From Streptomyces polyasparticus (lineage in GTDB: Bacteria; Actinomycetota; Actinomycetes; Streptomycetales; Streptomycetaceae), in NCBI RefSeq assembly GCF_014493765.1, contig NZ_JACTVJ010000020.1:1-64000 (forward strand): a stretch of DNA of 64,000 nucleotides, given 5' to 3'. The stretch's first letter is position 1, and each line of letters starts with the position of its first letter. This document shows, one piece after another, positions 46,532 through 56,232 of the stretch. A model generated the notes under the pieces. It did no database searches and was not told the DNA's origin. It worked only from the letters and a program-made list of their open reading frames with translations. The position numbers were made by a program, and so were the translations under genes.

Positions 46532-49039
46532 TCAGTTGCCCGTGCCGCCCGGTCTGCCGTTGTCGTTGCCGTCCTCGTCCGGGTCCGGATCGATGGTGAT
46601 CGGCGGTTCGTACGTCGGGTCGAGCGACGACTCACCCGGGTTGGGCTCGGTCGGCGTCTCCGATGTCGGCGGAGTGGTGGTCGGCGGAGCCGTGGTGGGC
46701 TTCTGGGTCTCGGGCGGCTCGGTGGTCGGGGCCTGGGTCGTCGGCGGGGCGGTCGTGGGCGGCGGGGCGACGCCTGCGCCCATGTCCGTCTCCAGCTCGA
46801 ACTTCGCGTCCGAGCCGCCGTTGAGGGCGCCGAGGGTGTAGGCGGCCCAGATCTCGGCCGGGAAGCCCGCACCGTGGGTCGTCGGCCGACCGCCCGCGCC
46901 GTACAGCGCGACGTGGTTGCCCGCCTTGGCGGGCTTCTCGTCCGGCGGCGGCGTCTTGAGGCCGCCGCCACCCTCGGGCGCCTCGCCGAAGAGGCCGACG
47001 ACGGTGACGAGTTCGGGGGTGTACCCCGCGAACAGCGCCGAGACGTTGCTGTCGGTCGTACCGGTCTTGCCCGCGGCCACGTACTTGCCCGCGTACTCGC
47101 CGCGGAGCACGGTCGAACCCGTACCGCCGTCGTTCGTCACACCCTGCAGGACCGAGGTGATGGTGTCGGCGGTCTCCCGGCTGATCACCTCGTCACCGAT
47201 CGGCTTGGGCTCCCACTTCCCGGTCTCCTGGTGCTCCGCCGACTTGATGATCGACGGCGTGATCTTCTTTCCGTGGGCGGCGAAGGTGGAGTACACACCG
47301 GCCAGGTCGAGCGTGCTCGCCTTCATGGAGCCGAGGGTCATGGCGGCGTGCGGGTCGAACTTCCGCATGCCCAGATCGGTCGCGGTCTTCACGACCTTGT
47401 CCATGCCCACATCGGCGCCCATGGCCGCGAAGACCGAGTTGACGGAGTGGTTCATGGCCTTCTGGACGGTGATCCGGCCGTAGTCGTCGTCGCCTTCGTT
47501 CGGCGGGGCGTAGGTCTGGCCGTTGCCGAAGTCGACCTTCACCTTGCTGTCGCCGTTGTAGACGGTGTTCGGCGTGATCGGCTGGTCGTTCTTGTCCACC
47601 GACTCGTTCTCCAGGGCGGAGGCCAGGATCACCGGCTTGAAGGTCGAGCCGGGCTGGTAGTCGTAGCGGGTGGCGTTCGACGTCTCGTGCTTCAGGTAGT
47701 CCTCGCCGCCGTACAGCGCGACGACCTTCCCGGTCTTCGGATCAACGGATACGGCGCCGGCCTGCACGGCCGCGTCGACCTTGCGCTTCTTCGGATCGAG
47801 CTCCGAATTCAGCTTCTTGTCGACGGCCTTCTCCAGCGCCTTCTGCTTCTTCGGGTCGATGTTGAGCTGGATGGTCCAGCCGCCCTGGTCGATCGTGTTG
47901 TACGCCTCGTCGACGGTCAGGCCCTCCTCCGCCATCAGATGGCGGGCGAGCTCATCCTTCGCGGCGCGGATGTGGTAGCCGTTCTGGCCCTTGAAACCCG
48001 GATTCTGGCTGGGCTTGTCGGGGTCTACGAACTTCTGCTTCGCGCGGTCGGCCGGCGAGAGCCAGCCCATCTCGACCATGTTGTCGAGGGCGTAGGCCCA
48101 GCGCTCCTTGGCGAGCTTCTTGCCTGTGTCGGTGGCGATCGCGAAGTCGTACTGGTTCGGCGCCTGGAGCAGGGCGGCGAGATACGCGCCCTGGGCGAGG
48201 GTGAGGTCCTTCGCGTCCACGCCGTAATAGGCCTGGGCCGCGGCCTGGATGCCGTACACCCCGCGGCCGAAGTAGCTGGTGTTGAGGTAGCCGGCGAGGA
48301 TCTCCTCCTTGGAGGTCTGGCGGTCGACCTTGAGGGCGATCACCAGTTCCTGCACCTTGCGGCTGACCGTCTGGTCCTGGGTCAGGTAGAGGTTCTTCAC
48401 GTACTGCTGGGTGATCGTCGAACCACCCTGCTTGCCCTTACCCATGAGCGTGTTGAGGACACCGCGGGTGGTGCCCTTGATGTCGACGCCGGGGTCCTTG
48501 TAGAAGGTCTTGTTCTCGGCGGCGACGACCGCCTGCTGGACCTGCCGCGGGATCTCGCTGAGCTCGACGTTCTCGCGCTTGGTCTCGCCCACGTTCGCGA
48601 TCGTCTTGCCGCTCGCGTCCTTGTAGACGTTGCTCTGCTGCGTCGCGTCCTCGTTGGGATTGGGGATGTCGACGTACAGATAGAGACCGACGGCCGCGGC
48701 CATCCCGAGCAGGATCACGCCGAAGAAGGTTCCGAGGATCTTCTTCCACGTGAATATTCGGCGCAGCAGGCTGCGGTCGTCGCGGCGCGAGGCGGCCCTG
48801 CGGCGGTCGGCCCGGGTGCCGCCGCCGTCGCCGCCGCGTCCGTATCCGTCGCCGCTGCCGCGTCCGTATCCGTCGCGGCCGCCGTAGCCGTCCGACGGGG
48901 AGCCGACCGAGCGGTGTCCGTGGGTACGGCCCGCGGCAGGGCCTCGCTCCATGCGGCCTGCGCCGGCCGACGGCGGGCTCACTGCTCGGCGGGCACCGCC
49001 GCCGCGCTGCCTCGCTCGCCTTTCTTCCGCTCGGCCCAT
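46532..49039 (-). CDS. Class A penicillin-binding protein
   Basis: An 835-residue bifunctional peptidoglycan synthase. A Gly/Tyr/Arg-rich cytoplasmic N-terminus (about 95 residues, with GYGRG repeats) precedes one membrane helix (ILGTFFGVILLGMAAAVGLY), a GT51 glycosyltransferase (VAAENKTFYKDPGVD, KQGGSTITQQYVKN) and a transpeptidase with SxxK (GSTFKP), SxN (HSVN) and KTG (AGKTGTT). A Pro/Thr-rich tail of about 90 residues ends the protein. It polymerises and cross-links the cell wall at the outer membrane face. Confidence 0.93.
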   Translation of the reverse strand: MGRAEERRARQRGGGARRAVSPPSAGAGRMERGPAAGRTHGHRSVGSPSDGYGGRDGYGRGSGDGYGRGGDGGGTRADRRRAASRRDDRSLLRRIFTWKKILGTFFGVILLGMAAAVGLYLYVDIPNPNEDATQQSNVYKDASGKTIANVGETKRENVELSEIPRQVQQAVVAAENKTFYKDPGVDIKGTTRGVLNTLMGKGKQGGSTITQQYVKNLYLTQDQTVSRKVQELVIALKVDRQTSKEEILAGYLNTSYFGRGVYGIQAAAQAYYGVDAKDLTLAQGAYLAALLQAPNQYDFAIATDTGKKLAKERWAYALDNMVEMGWLSPADRAKQKFVDPDKPSQNPGFKGQNGYHIRAAKDELARHLMAEEGLTVDEAYNTIDQGGWTIQLNIDPKKQKALEKAVDKKLNSELDPKKRKVDAAVQAGAVSVDPKTGKVVALYGGEDYLKHETSNATRYDYQPGSTFKPVILASALENESVDKNDQPITPNTVYNGDSKVKVDFGNGQTYAPPNEGDDDYGRITVQKAMNHSVNSVFAAMGADVGMDKVVKTATDLGMRKFDPHAAMTLGSMKASTLDLAGVYSTFAAHGKKITPSIIKSAEHQETGKWEPKPIGDEVISRETADTITSVLQGVTNDGGTGSTVLRGEYAGKYVAAGKTGTTDSNVSALFAGYTPELVTVVGLFGEAPEGGGGLKTPPPDEKPAKAGNHVALYGAGGRPTTHGAGFPAEIWAAYTLGALNGGSDAKFELETDMGAGVAPPPTTAPPTTQAPTTEPPETQKPTTAPPTTTPPTSETPTEPNPGESSLDPTYEPPITIDPDPDEDGNDNGRPGGTGN

Positions 49040-49306
49040 GGTTCGCGTTGCTCCACTCGTGTCTCGGCTTCCCCCGGGTCAGCTCAGAAAGCTAACACCG
49101 CAGCTGGGGACAAAGGGATGACGATCCGGTCTTTTACGGACGTGACAATCAGCACCTGTCTTATAGGAACCGACACCCAGGGGGCTCCAACGGTTGCCCC
49201 TCCGGATGTGAAGGGTCCGGTCTTGCGTCATCTTGCCGACGTTTTGCCCGAGTTCACCCGTATATGCGGAGGCTTTGACGTGGTGTGGCATCGGTCTCGC
49301 CCGCGC

Positions 49307-49325
49307 GATAAAGTGTTATCACTTT
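49307..49325. promoter_or_regulatory. Nested palindromes upstream of the SPFH operon
   Basis: GATAAAGTGTTATC (49307-49320) and AAAGTGTTATCACTTT (49310-49325) are two overlapping dyads sharing AAAGTGTTATC. They lie 53-71 bp upstream of the start codon in the otherwise featureless 49040-49377 gap. They probably form an operator, perhaps for the RHH protein of the same operon. Confidence 0.5.
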
Positions 49326-49377
49326 GCTAGGCCGGTGGGAGCGTCTCATCGGTATGGACAGATACGGGGAATCGACG

Positions 49378-50313
49378 ATGACCGCACAAGACAGCACCCC
49401 CGCACCCGACGTTCCGCAGATGCCGGAGCCGCGCGTACGGGAGTTCCAGGCGCATTCCATCGGGGGCGGGCTCGCCCTGCTCTTCGGGCTCGTCGGACTG
49501 CTCGGCGGTGCGGGGCTCGTGGTCGCCGCGACGACCGTGGAGTCGGGCGGGGCGAAGGCCGTGATGATCGTCCTCGGGATCCTGATCGGCCTCGCCGCGT
49601 TCCTCGCGATGTGCGGTCTGAACATGGTCGCGCCGGGTGAGGCCCGGGTCGTCCAGCTCTTCGGGCGCTACCGCGGGACGATCCGCGAGGACGGCCTCCG
49701 GTGGGTGAACCCGCTGACCTCGCGCACCAAGATCTCCACGCGGGTGCGCAATCACGAGACGGCCGCGCTCAAGGTGAACGACGCGTACGGCAATCCGATC
49801 GAGCTGGCCGCGGTGGTGGTCTGGAAGGTCGAGGACACCGCGCAGGCCTCGTTCGAGGTGGACAGCTTCGTGGAGTTCGTCTCCACGCAGACCGAGGCGG
49901 CGGTGCGGCACATCGCGATCGAGTACCCGTATGACGCGTACGACTCGGAGCAGTTGTCGCTGCGCGAGAACGCCGAGGAGATCACGGAGAAGCTGGCCGC
50001 CGAGCTGCATGCGCGGGTCGAGGCGGCGGGGGTGCGGATCATCGAGTCCCGGTTCACGCATCTCGCGTACGCGCCGGAGATCGCGTCGGCGATGCTGCAG
50101 CGGCAGCAGGCCGGTGCGGTGGTGGCGGCGCGGCAGCAGATCGTCGAGGGTGCGGTGGGGATGGTGGAGTCGGCGATCGCGCGGATCACGGAGCAGGACA
50201 TCGTGGAGCTGGATCAGGAGCGGAAGGCTGCGATGGTGTCGAATCTGATGGTGGTGCTCTGTGGGGATCGGGCGGCGCAGCCGGTGCTCAATACGGGGAC
50301 GTTGTACCAGTGA
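49378..50313 (+). CDS. SPFH/Band 7 membrane protein
   Basis: A 311-residue protein with two N-terminal helices ([39 protein letters not shown]) and an SPFH domain ([53 protein letters not shown]) followed by a coiled region ([20 protein letters not shown]). SPFH proteins form membrane-associated rings or scaffolds and often regulate proteases. ATG 49378 follows GGGGA. It overlaps the RHH gene by 4 bp. Confidence 0.88.
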   Translation: MTAQDSTPAPDVPQMPEPRVREFQAHSIGGGLALLFGLVGLLGGAGLVVAATTVESGGAKAVMIVLGILIGLAAFLAMCGLNMVAPGEARVVQLFGRYRGTIREDGLRWVNPLTSRTKISTRVRNHETAALKVNDAYGNPIELAAVVVWKVEDTAQASFEVDSFVEFVSTQTEAAVRHIAIEYPYDAYDSEQLSLRENAEEITEKLAAELHARVEAAGVRIIESRFTHLAYAPEIASAMLQRQQAGAVVAARQQIVEGAVGMVESAIARITEQDIVELDQERKAAMVSNLMVVLCGDRAAQPVLNTGTLYQ

Positions 50314-50624
50314 GTTCGGTGCCTGAATCCGAATCCGGGGTGGGGTCGGGGGATGGGGCTGGGGCCGGCTCCCGGGCCGGGTCCGGCTCCGGCTCCGGAG
50401 GCGGGCGGCAGCGGGCGGCTGGGGCGGGGCGTAAGCAGGTGCTGCTGCGGCTGGATCCGTTGGTGTACGACGCGTTGGCGCGGTGGGCGGGGGACGAGTT
50501 GCGGTCGGCGAACGCCCAGATCGAGTTTCTGCTGCGGCAGGCGCTCAAGGATGCAGGGCGATTGCCGGGGGCGGCGGGGCCGTTGCCTCGGCGGGGGCGG
50601 CCGCCGAAGTCGGACGGCGTGTGA
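50310..50624 (+). CDS. Arc/CopG-like RHH protein
   Basis: A 104-residue protein with a Gly/Ser/Ala-rich N-terminus (about 40 residues) and a ribbon-helix-helix domain ([36 protein letters not shown]), then a basic Arg/Pro tail. RHH proteins bind DNA as dimers. The GTG start overlaps the SPFH stop, so the two are translationally coupled. It may repress the operon through the palindromes at 49307-49325. Confidence 0.75.
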   Translation: MSSVPESESGVGSGDGAGAGSRAGSGSGSGGGRQRAAGAGRKQVLLRLDPLVYDALARWAGDELRSANAQIEFLLRQALKDAGRLPGAAGPLPRRGRPPKSDGV

Positions 50625-50641
50625 GGGTGGGGTGAGGTCAC

Positions 50642-50656
50642 GGGGGCTCCGCCCCC
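50642..50656. repeat. GC-rich palindrome (intergenic repeat family)
   Basis: GGGGGC-TCC-GCCCCC lies 18 bp after the RHH gene and could terminate its operon. An identical 15-mer occurs at 61969-61983. The remainder of 50657-50936 is GC-rich noncoding sequence without a recognised element. Confidence 0.5.
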
Positions 50657-50936
50657 GGGCCCCCGCTGGTGGCTCTCGCCCCCAGGCCCCCTGCTGCCCC
50701 GTCCTGCGCCGCTGCCCGTCCCCTCCCGCCGTCCCGCGGCTGCGGGTCGGATAGGGCTTCCGCACCGGGTGGGCTTCCGCACCGACTGATGCGCGACCGC
50801 AGGGGCCGGTCGGCTTCCGCCCCGACCTCAGCGCAGCCACCCGTCGGCCTGTGCCCGGGCTCCGGGTGGTGACGGAATCGTGACATTAGGCGCTGACCTG
50901 CACGGACGGGCGTCGACGGCGGTGCGTGCGGGTAGC

Positions 50937-50975
50937 TATACACCGTGGGTATACACACCGGGTATACACCCTGTG
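50937..50975 (+). promoter_or_regulatory. Three 13-bp operator repeats of the PadR operon
   Basis: TATACAC begins at 50937, 50950 and 50963, exactly 13 bp apart, giving units TATACACCGTGGG, TATACACACCGGG and TATACACCCTGTG. They abut a TACAGT -10-like box (about 50976-50981) and the PadR start at 50989, so bound repressor would cover the promoter. Confidence 0.6.
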
Positions 50976-50988
50976 TACAGTCATCGGT

Positions 50989-51516
50989 ATGTCCATCGGT
51001 CACACACTCCTCGGCCTGCTGGAAAGCGGCCCGCGCCACGGCTACGACCTGAAGCGCGCCTTCGACGAGAAGTTCGGGCACGACAAGCCTCTGCACTACG
51101 GGCAGGTCTATTCGACGATGTCCCGCCTCCTGAAGAACGGCCTCGTCGAGGTCGACGGAGTCGAGGCCGGCGGTGGGCCCGAGCGCAAGCGGTATGCGAT
51201 CACGGAAGCCGGGATCACCGACGTACAGACGTGGTTGGCGACTCCCGAGAAGCCCGAGCCGTATCTGTCCTCGACCCTCTACACGAAGGTCGTGCTCGCG
51301 CTGCTCACCGGCCGTGACGCCGGCGATCTGCTCGACACCCAGCGCGCGGAGCATCTGCGGATGATGCGGATGCTCACCGAGCGGAAGCGCAAGGGGGATC
51401 TGGCGGACCAACTGATCTGCGACCACGCCCTGTTCCACCTCGAAGCCGATCTGCGCTGGCTGGAGCTCACCGCCGCGCGTCTCGACAAGCTCGCGAAGGC
51501 GGTGACCAGCGCATGA
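50989..51516 (+). CDS. PadR-family regulator
   Basis: A 175-residue PadR protein with the winged helix (HTLLGLLESGPRHGYDLKRA, HYGQVYSTMSRLLKNGLVEV, RKRYAITEAG) and a C-terminal helical dimerisation domain. PadR repressors sense toxic small molecules and control adjacent efflux pumps. ATG 50989 is preferred because the longer frame runs back through the operator repeats. It is coupled to the ABC ATPase by a 4-bp overlap. Confidence 0.9.
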   Translation: MSIGHTLLGLLESGPRHGYDLKRAFDEKFGHDKPLHYGQVYSTMSRLLKNGLVEVDGVEAGGGPERKRYAITEAGITDVQTWLATPEKPEPYLSSTLYTKVVLALLTGRDAGDLLDTQRAEHLRMMRMLTERKRKGDLADQLICDHALFHLEADLRWLELTAARLDKLAKAVTSA

Positions 51517-52202
51517 CCGCGCCTGCCGGTTCCCTGTTGTCCGCGCAGGATCTGCGCAAGGCCTACGGGCCGACCAACGCGCTCGACGGAGCGCACTTCT
51601 CCATCCACCCCGGCGAGGTCGTCGCCGTCATGGGCCCCTCGGGGTCCGGCAAGTCGACGCTGCTTCACTGTCTGGCCGGCATCGTGCCGCCGGACTCCGG
51701 CGTCATCACGTACAACGGGCGTGAGCTCAGCGCGATGAGCGACGGCGAGCGCAGTGCGCTGCGGCGGTCCGATTTCGGGTTCGTCTTCCAGTTCGGGCAG
51801 CTGGTGCCCGAGTTGAGCTGTGTCGAGAACGTGGCCCTTCCGCTGCGTCTCAACGGCGCCAAGCGCAAGGAAGCCGAGCGAACCGCGCTGACGTGGATGG
51901 AGCGGCTCGAGGTCGACGATCTGGCGAAGAAGCGGCCCGGTGAGGTCTCGGGTGGTCAGGGGCAGCGTGTCGCCGTGGCGCGGTCGCTGGTCACCAGCCC
52001 GCGTGTGCTGTTCGCGGACGAGCCGACCGGTGCGCTCGACTCGCTGAACGGCGAGCGTGTGATGCAGCTGCTCACGGATGCGGCCCGTTCCACCAACGCC
52101 GCCGTCGTGCTCGTCACGCACGAGGCGCGCGTGGCCGCGTACTCCGACCGCGAGATCGTCGTACGCGACGGCAAGTCGCGCGATATGGAGCCCGTCCTGT
52201 GA
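51513..52202 (+). CDS. ABC transporter ATP-binding protein, MacB/LolD type
   Basis: A 229-residue ATPase with Walker A GPSGSGKST, Q-loop FVFQFGQLVPELS, signature VSGGQGQRVAVARSL (SGGQ), Walker B VLFADEPTGALDS and the H-loop VTHEARV. It powers the FtsX-like permease encoded next, which it overlaps by 4 bp. Probably an antibiotic or peptide exporter or resistance pump. Confidence 0.93.
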   Translation: MTAPAGSLLSAQDLRKAYGPTNALDGAHFSIHPGEVVAVMGPSGSGKSTLLHCLAGIVPPDSGVITYNGRELSAMSDGERSALRRSDFGFVFQFGQLVPELSCVENVALPLRLNGAKRKEAERTALTWMERLEVDDLAKKRPGEVSGGQGQRVAVARSLVTSPRVLFADEPTGALDSLNGERVMQLLTDAARSTNAAVVLVTHEARVAAYSDREIVVRDGKSRDMEPVL

Positions 52203-54532
52203 GCGGTTGGATCAGGGATCTCGCGATGGGTGCGCGGTTCGCGCTCACCGGAGGTCGCGAGGGGTGGCTGCGCACAGCGCTCACGGCCGTCGGCGTCGGG
52301 CTCGGGGTGGCTCTGCTGCTGCTCACCGCCACGCTGCCGAACGCGCTCGGCGCGCGCGACGCACGGGGCCAGGCCCGCTGGGACTACTCCGTGTCCGGCG
52401 AGAATCCCCCCGCGGGCGAGCGCACCCTCCTGGTGGCCCAGAACGACACGATGTTCCGCGGCGAGGAGGTCCGCGGGCGCCGGGTGAAGCCCGAGGGAGC
52501 GGACGCGGTGCTGATTCCGGGCGTCGCCGAGTATCCCGCCGACGGCGAGATGCTGGTGTCGCCCGCGCTCAAGGAGCTGCTCGGTTCCGCGGACGGGAAG
52601 CTCCTCCGCGAACGGCTGGACAGCAAGATCGTGGGCACGATCGGCAGCGCAGGCCTCGTCGGCCCCGCCGAGCTGGTCTATGTCGCGGTCGACGACACCC
52701 TGCGGCCCGGCGACGGCGTCAGGCGCCTCGACACCATCGGGGTGAGCGAGGTCCAGAGCGAGCGCATGGATCCGGTCCTGCTGCTCATCGTCCTGGTGGT
52801 GTTCATCGCCCTCCTCATGCCGGTGGCCGTGTTCATCGCGGCGGCCGTACGGTTCGGCGGCGAGCGGCGCGACCGGCGGCTCGCGGCGCTGCGCCTGGTC
52901 GGCGCCGACGGGTGGATGACCCGCCGGATCGCGGCCGGTGAGGCCCTCGCCGGTGCGGGGGTCGGTCTTGTCCACGGCGCGGTGTTCTTCGCGATCGGGC
53001 GGCAGGCCGCGGGCAGTGTGGAGGCCTTCGACATCTCGGTCTTCCCGCACGATCTCTCACCGGCACCGCTCCTTGTGCTCCTGGTGGCGCTGGCCGTACC
53101 CGCCGCCGCTGTCGCGGTGACGCTGCTCGCGCTGCGCGGGGTCGTCATCGAACCGCTCGGCGTGGTGCGCACCGCGAAGCCCGTACGCCGCCGGCTGTGG
53201 TGGCGTCTGCTGCTGCCGCTGCTCGGCCTCGGGCTGCTCGCGCCGATGATCGGGCAGGGCCGCGACGGCGGTGAGTTCAACCAGTGGCTGGTCACGGGCG
53301 GTGTGGTGCTGCTGCTCGTCGGCATCACCGCTCTGCTGCCCTGGTCGGTCGAAGCCGTCGTACGGCGGCTCGGCGGCGGCAGCGTCTCCTGGCAACTGGC
53401 CGTACGCAGACTGCAGTTGAGCAGTGGTACGGCGGCACGTCTGGTCAATGGCATCGCCGTGGCCGTGGCGGGCGCGATCGCTCTGCAGATGCTGTTCGCA
53501 GGGGTGGAGAGCGACTACGAGCAGTCCACCGGACAGGACGTGAACCGGGCCGACATGCAGATCCGGGTCCCGCTGTCGGCACAGGCGGACGAGCAGATCT
53601 CGGGCCTGGCGAAGAAGCTCGCCGACTCCCCCGCCGTGGCCTCCGTGACCCCGTACACCGGTTCGGCCAATGTGGGCGACGGCAAGCTCCAGCCGCAGAA
53701 CTCGTCGCAGCTGACCGTGGGCTCGTGCGCGGCGCTGCGCACGCTCGCCGATGTGCCCGGGTGCAAGCCGGGTGATGTGTTCGCCGTCGAGAACCCCGAG
53801 TTCAGCGACGACTCCATCGCCGCGCTGTCCAAGCCGGGCCGGAAGCTGTACATCGATCCGGCCTACCCCGGCAGTCCCGGCCTGGCCCAGCCCTGGACGC
53901 TGCCCGCGAAGGTCAAGAAGTCGGCTGCGGGCACGGATCCGATGGGCAGCCCTCCCTACGGGCTGCTCGCCACCCCCGAGGCCTTCCCCGAGGGCAGGTT
54001 CCCGGCGCTCGACGGCACTGTCTTCGTCCAGCTGGACAAGTCCCAGCCGGACGCCGTGGAGCTGGTACGGAACATGGCCGCCGCGGCCGATCCGCGGGCC
54101 ACCGGGTTCACCCTGGCCGCGACGGAACGCAGCGACAAGTTCTCCTCGGTCCGTACCGGGCTCTTCGCGGGCGCCACGTGCGTACTGCTCCTCATCGGCG
54201 CGAGCCTTCTCGTCTCGCAGATGGAGCAGTTGCGCGACCGCAAGAAGCTGCTCTCGGCCCTGGTCGCCTTCGGCACCCGGCGCCGCACCCTCAGCCTCTC
54301 AGTCCTGTGGCAGACGGCCATCCCCGTCATCCTGGGTCTGGCCCTGTCCCTGACTGTGGGGGTGACGCTCGGTGCCGTGCTCCTGAAGATGACGGCCCAC
54401 AAGGTCAGCTTCGACTGGCCCTCGGTGCTGGCGATGTCGGGGATCGGCGCGGGGGTGGTCCTCGGGGTCACGCTCCTGTCGCTGCCGCCGCTGCTGCGGA
54501 TGATGCGGCCGGAGGGGCTGCGTACGGAATAG
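52199..54532 (+). CDS. FtsX/MacB-type ABC permease
   Basis: A 777-residue membrane protein with about ten helices in two halves: an N-terminal helix (TALTAVGVGLGVALLLLTATL), an extracytoplasmic domain, a central cluster of helices (PVLLLIVLVVFIALLMPVAVFI onward) and a C-terminal FtsX block (VRTGLFAGATCVLLLIGASL through SVLAMSGIGAGVVLG). This is the duplicated layout of Streptomyces resistance-type exporters. The GTG start overlaps the ATPase stop. Substrate unknown. Confidence 0.88.
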   Translation: MSGWIRDLAMGARFALTGGREGWLRTALTAVGVGLGVALLLLTATLPNALGARDARGQARWDYSVSGENPPAGERTLLVAQNDTMFRGEEVRGRRVKPEGADAVLIPGVAEYPADGEMLVSPALKELLGSADGKLLRERLDSKIVGTIGSAGLVGPAELVYVAVDDTLRPGDGVRRLDTIGVSEVQSERMDPVLLLIVLVVFIALLMPVAVFIAAAVRFGGERRDRRLAALRLVGADGWMTRRIAAGEALAGAGVGLVHGAVFFAIGRQAAGSVEAFDISVFPHDLSPAPLLVLLVALAVPAAAVAVTLLALRGVVIEPLGVVRTAKPVRRRLWWRLLLPLLGLGLLAPMIGQGRDGGEFNQWLVTGGVVLLLVGITALLPWSVEAVVRRLGGGSVSWQLAVRRLQLSSGTAARLVNGIAVAVAGAIALQMLFAGVESDYEQSTGQDVNRADMQIRVPLSAQADEQISGLAKKLADSPAVASVTPYTGSANVGDGKLQPQNSSQLTVGSCAALRTLADVPGCKPGDVFAVENPEFSDDSIAALSKPGRKLYIDPAYPGSPGLAQPWTLPAKVKKSAAGTDPMGSPPYGLLATPEAFPEGRFPALDGTVFVQLDKSQPDAVELVRNMAAAADPRATGFTLAATERSDKFSSVRTGLFAGATCVLLLIGASLLVSQMEQLRDRKKLLSALVAFGTRRRTLSLSVLWQTAIPVILGLALSLTVGVTLGAVLLKMTAHKVSFDWPSVLAMSGIGAGVVLGVTLLSLPPLLRMMRPEGLRTE

Positions 54533-54590
54533 CCACTCGGAGGGGGTGGAGCGCAGGGGGTGGACCGGTACCGGCCGGCCACCCCCTGCG

Positions 54591-55529
54591 TCACGCCGGG
54601 ACGACCTGCACCACCAGCCCCCGCACCGCCTCCCGCAGTTCGGCCGCCAGCTCGCCGTACTCCTCCACGCGGGCCGAGCCCGTACGCGCGACCAGCGCGA
54701 TGCGGCGCGACGGGGCGGGGTCCGCGAAGTAGCCCGTGACCAGTTGGGATGAGCGGCCCGTCTCCACCGCGACCGCCGTACGCGGCAGCAGCGTCGCCCC
54801 GATACCGCCCGCGACCAGTTGGACCAGGGTCGACAGGCTGGCCGCCGTCGTGGTGACCGGGGCGTCCGCGCGGCCCGCCTCGCGGCACACGTCCAGGGCC
54901 TGGTCGCGCAGGCAGTGGCCCTCGCCCAGGAGCAGCAGGTCCAGGTCGCGGAGGACCTCGCGCGGGATGCCCTCGCGGCCGCCCAGCTCGTGGCCGAGGG
55001 GTGCGACGAGCACGAAGTCCTCGTCGAAGAGCGGGAATTCGAGCAGGCCGGGGACCCCGAGCGGCACCGCGAGGAGCAGCAGGTCGAGACGGCCTGCCGT
55101 CAGGCCGTCCACGAGGGAGGAGGTCTGTTCCTCGTGGACCTGGAGGTCGAGTGCCGGGAAGCGCTCCTGCACGAGGCGCAGGACGGCGGGGAGCAGGTAG
55201 GGCGCCACGGTCGGGATCACGCCCAGTCTGAGCGCTCCCGTGAAGGGGCCGCGTACCGCATCGGCCTCCTCGACCAGTGCGTCCATCGCTTCGAGCACCG
55301 CACGGGCCCGGCCCGCGAGCCGCTCCCCCGCCTCGGTGAGCAGGACTTTGCGCGTGGTGCGTTCGACCAGCCGTACACCCAGGACGTCCTCGAGCGCCGA
55401 CACCGCACCCGAGAGGGCGGGCTGGCTCATGCCGATCGCCGCCGCGGCGTCGCGGAAGTGCAGATGCTCGGCGACCGCGACGAAGGCGCGCAGCTGCGCC
55501 GGGCTCGGCTGCCGGGGTCTTCTCGCCAC
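54591..55529 (-). CDS. oxyR: OxyR peroxide-sensing LysR regulator
   Basis: A 312-residue LysR protein with an N-terminal HTH (SPAQLRAFVAVAEHLHFRDA, MSQPALSGAVSALEDVLG). The effector domain carries the two redox cysteines in GHCLRDQALDVC, matching the disulfide pair of E. coli OxyR. The GTG at 55529 follows a GAGGGCGG stretch. It is divergent from ahpC-ahpD, the established arrangement in Streptomyces, and should activate those genes after H2O2 exposure. The OxyR site must lie in the 143-bp intergenic region, but I could not define it. Confidence 0.94.
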   Translation of the reverse strand: MARRPRQPSPAQLRAFVAVAEHLHFRDAAAAIGMSQPALSGAVSALEDVLGVRLVERTTRKVLLTEAGERLAGRARAVLEAMDALVEEADAVRGPFTGALRLGVIPTVAPYLLPAVLRLVQERFPALDLQVHEEQTSSLVDGLTAGRLDLLLLAVPLGVPGLLEFPLFDEDFVLVAPLGHELGGREGIPREVLRDLDLLLLGEGHCLRDQALDVCREAGRADAPVTTTAASLSTLVQLVAGGIGATLLPRTAVAVETGRSSQLVTGYFADPAPSRRIALVARTGSARVEEYGELAAELREAVRGLVVQVVPA

Positions 55530-55672
55530 TGCCGCCCTCACTGATAAGGAGTTCCGATCGGTCGCAGCAAGTCTAACTATTTCCGTGATCAGTACGCACC
55601 GTGCCAAGATCGACCCCGTCCACCCCCCAGGAAAGCCCGCAAAACGGACTTTCCGTTCTACAAGGAGTGCGT

Positions 55673-56227
55673 GTGCTCACTGTCGGTGACAAGTTCCCCG
55701 CGTTCGACCTGACCGCCTGCGTCTCGCTCGAGAAGGGTCAGGAGTTCGCGCAGATCGACCACAAGACCTACGAGGGCAAGTGGAAGGTCGTCTTCGCGTG
55801 GCCCAAGGACTTCACCTTCGTGTGCCCGACCGAGATCGCCGCCTTCGGCAAGCTGAACGACGAGTTCGCCGACCGTGACGCCCAGGTGCTCGGCTTCTCC
55901 GGTGACTCCGAGTTCGTGCACCACGCCTGGCGCAAGGACCACGACGACCTGCGCGACCTGCCGTTCCCGATGATGGCCGACTCGAAGCACGAGCTCATGC
56001 GCGACCTCGGCATCGAGGGCGAGGACGGCTTCGCCAAGCGCGCCGTCTTCATCGTCGACCAGAACAACGAGATCCAGTTCTCCATGGTGACCGCCGGCTC
56101 CGTCGGCCGTAACCCCAAGGAGGTCCTGCGGGTCCTGGACGCGCTGCAGACCGACGAGCTGTGCCCGTGCAACTGGACCAAGGGCGACGACACCCTCGAC
56201 GCCGGTGCCCTCCTGGCCGGTGAGTGA
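55673..56227 (+). CDS. ahpC: Alkyl hydroperoxide reductase C (peroxiredoxin)
   Basis: A 184-residue 2-Cys peroxiredoxin with the peroxidatic Cys in [12 protein letters not shown] and the resolving region ELCPCNW. It reduces organic peroxides and H2O2 using AhpD. GTG 55673 follows AAGGAG and gives the conserved MLTVGDKFP start; the in-frame GTG 55667 is too close to the ribosome-binding site. It is followed directly by ahpD. Confidence 0.95.
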   Translation: MLTVGDKFPAFDLTACVSLEKGQEFAQIDHKTYEGKWKVVFAWPKDFTFVCPTEIAAFGKLNDEFADRDAQVLGFSGDSEFVHHAWRKDHDDLRDLPFPMMADSKHELMRDLGIEGEDGFAKRAVFIVDQNNEIQFSMVTAGSVGRNPKEVLRVLDALQTDELCPCNWTKGDDTLDAGALLAGE

Positions 56228-56232
56228 CCCTC

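Noticed and set aside
49079-49291. Small minus-strand open frame between the PBP and SPFH genes
   Set aside because: No ribosome-binding site, atypical composition and overlap with the PBP promoter region.
46388-49330. 980-codon plus-strand open frame opposite the penicillin-binding protein
   Set aside because: Leu/Arg/Gly/Val-rich composition in exact antisense register to the PBP gene, with no recognisable motif; likewise 60002-62233 opposite the phoH-like gene.
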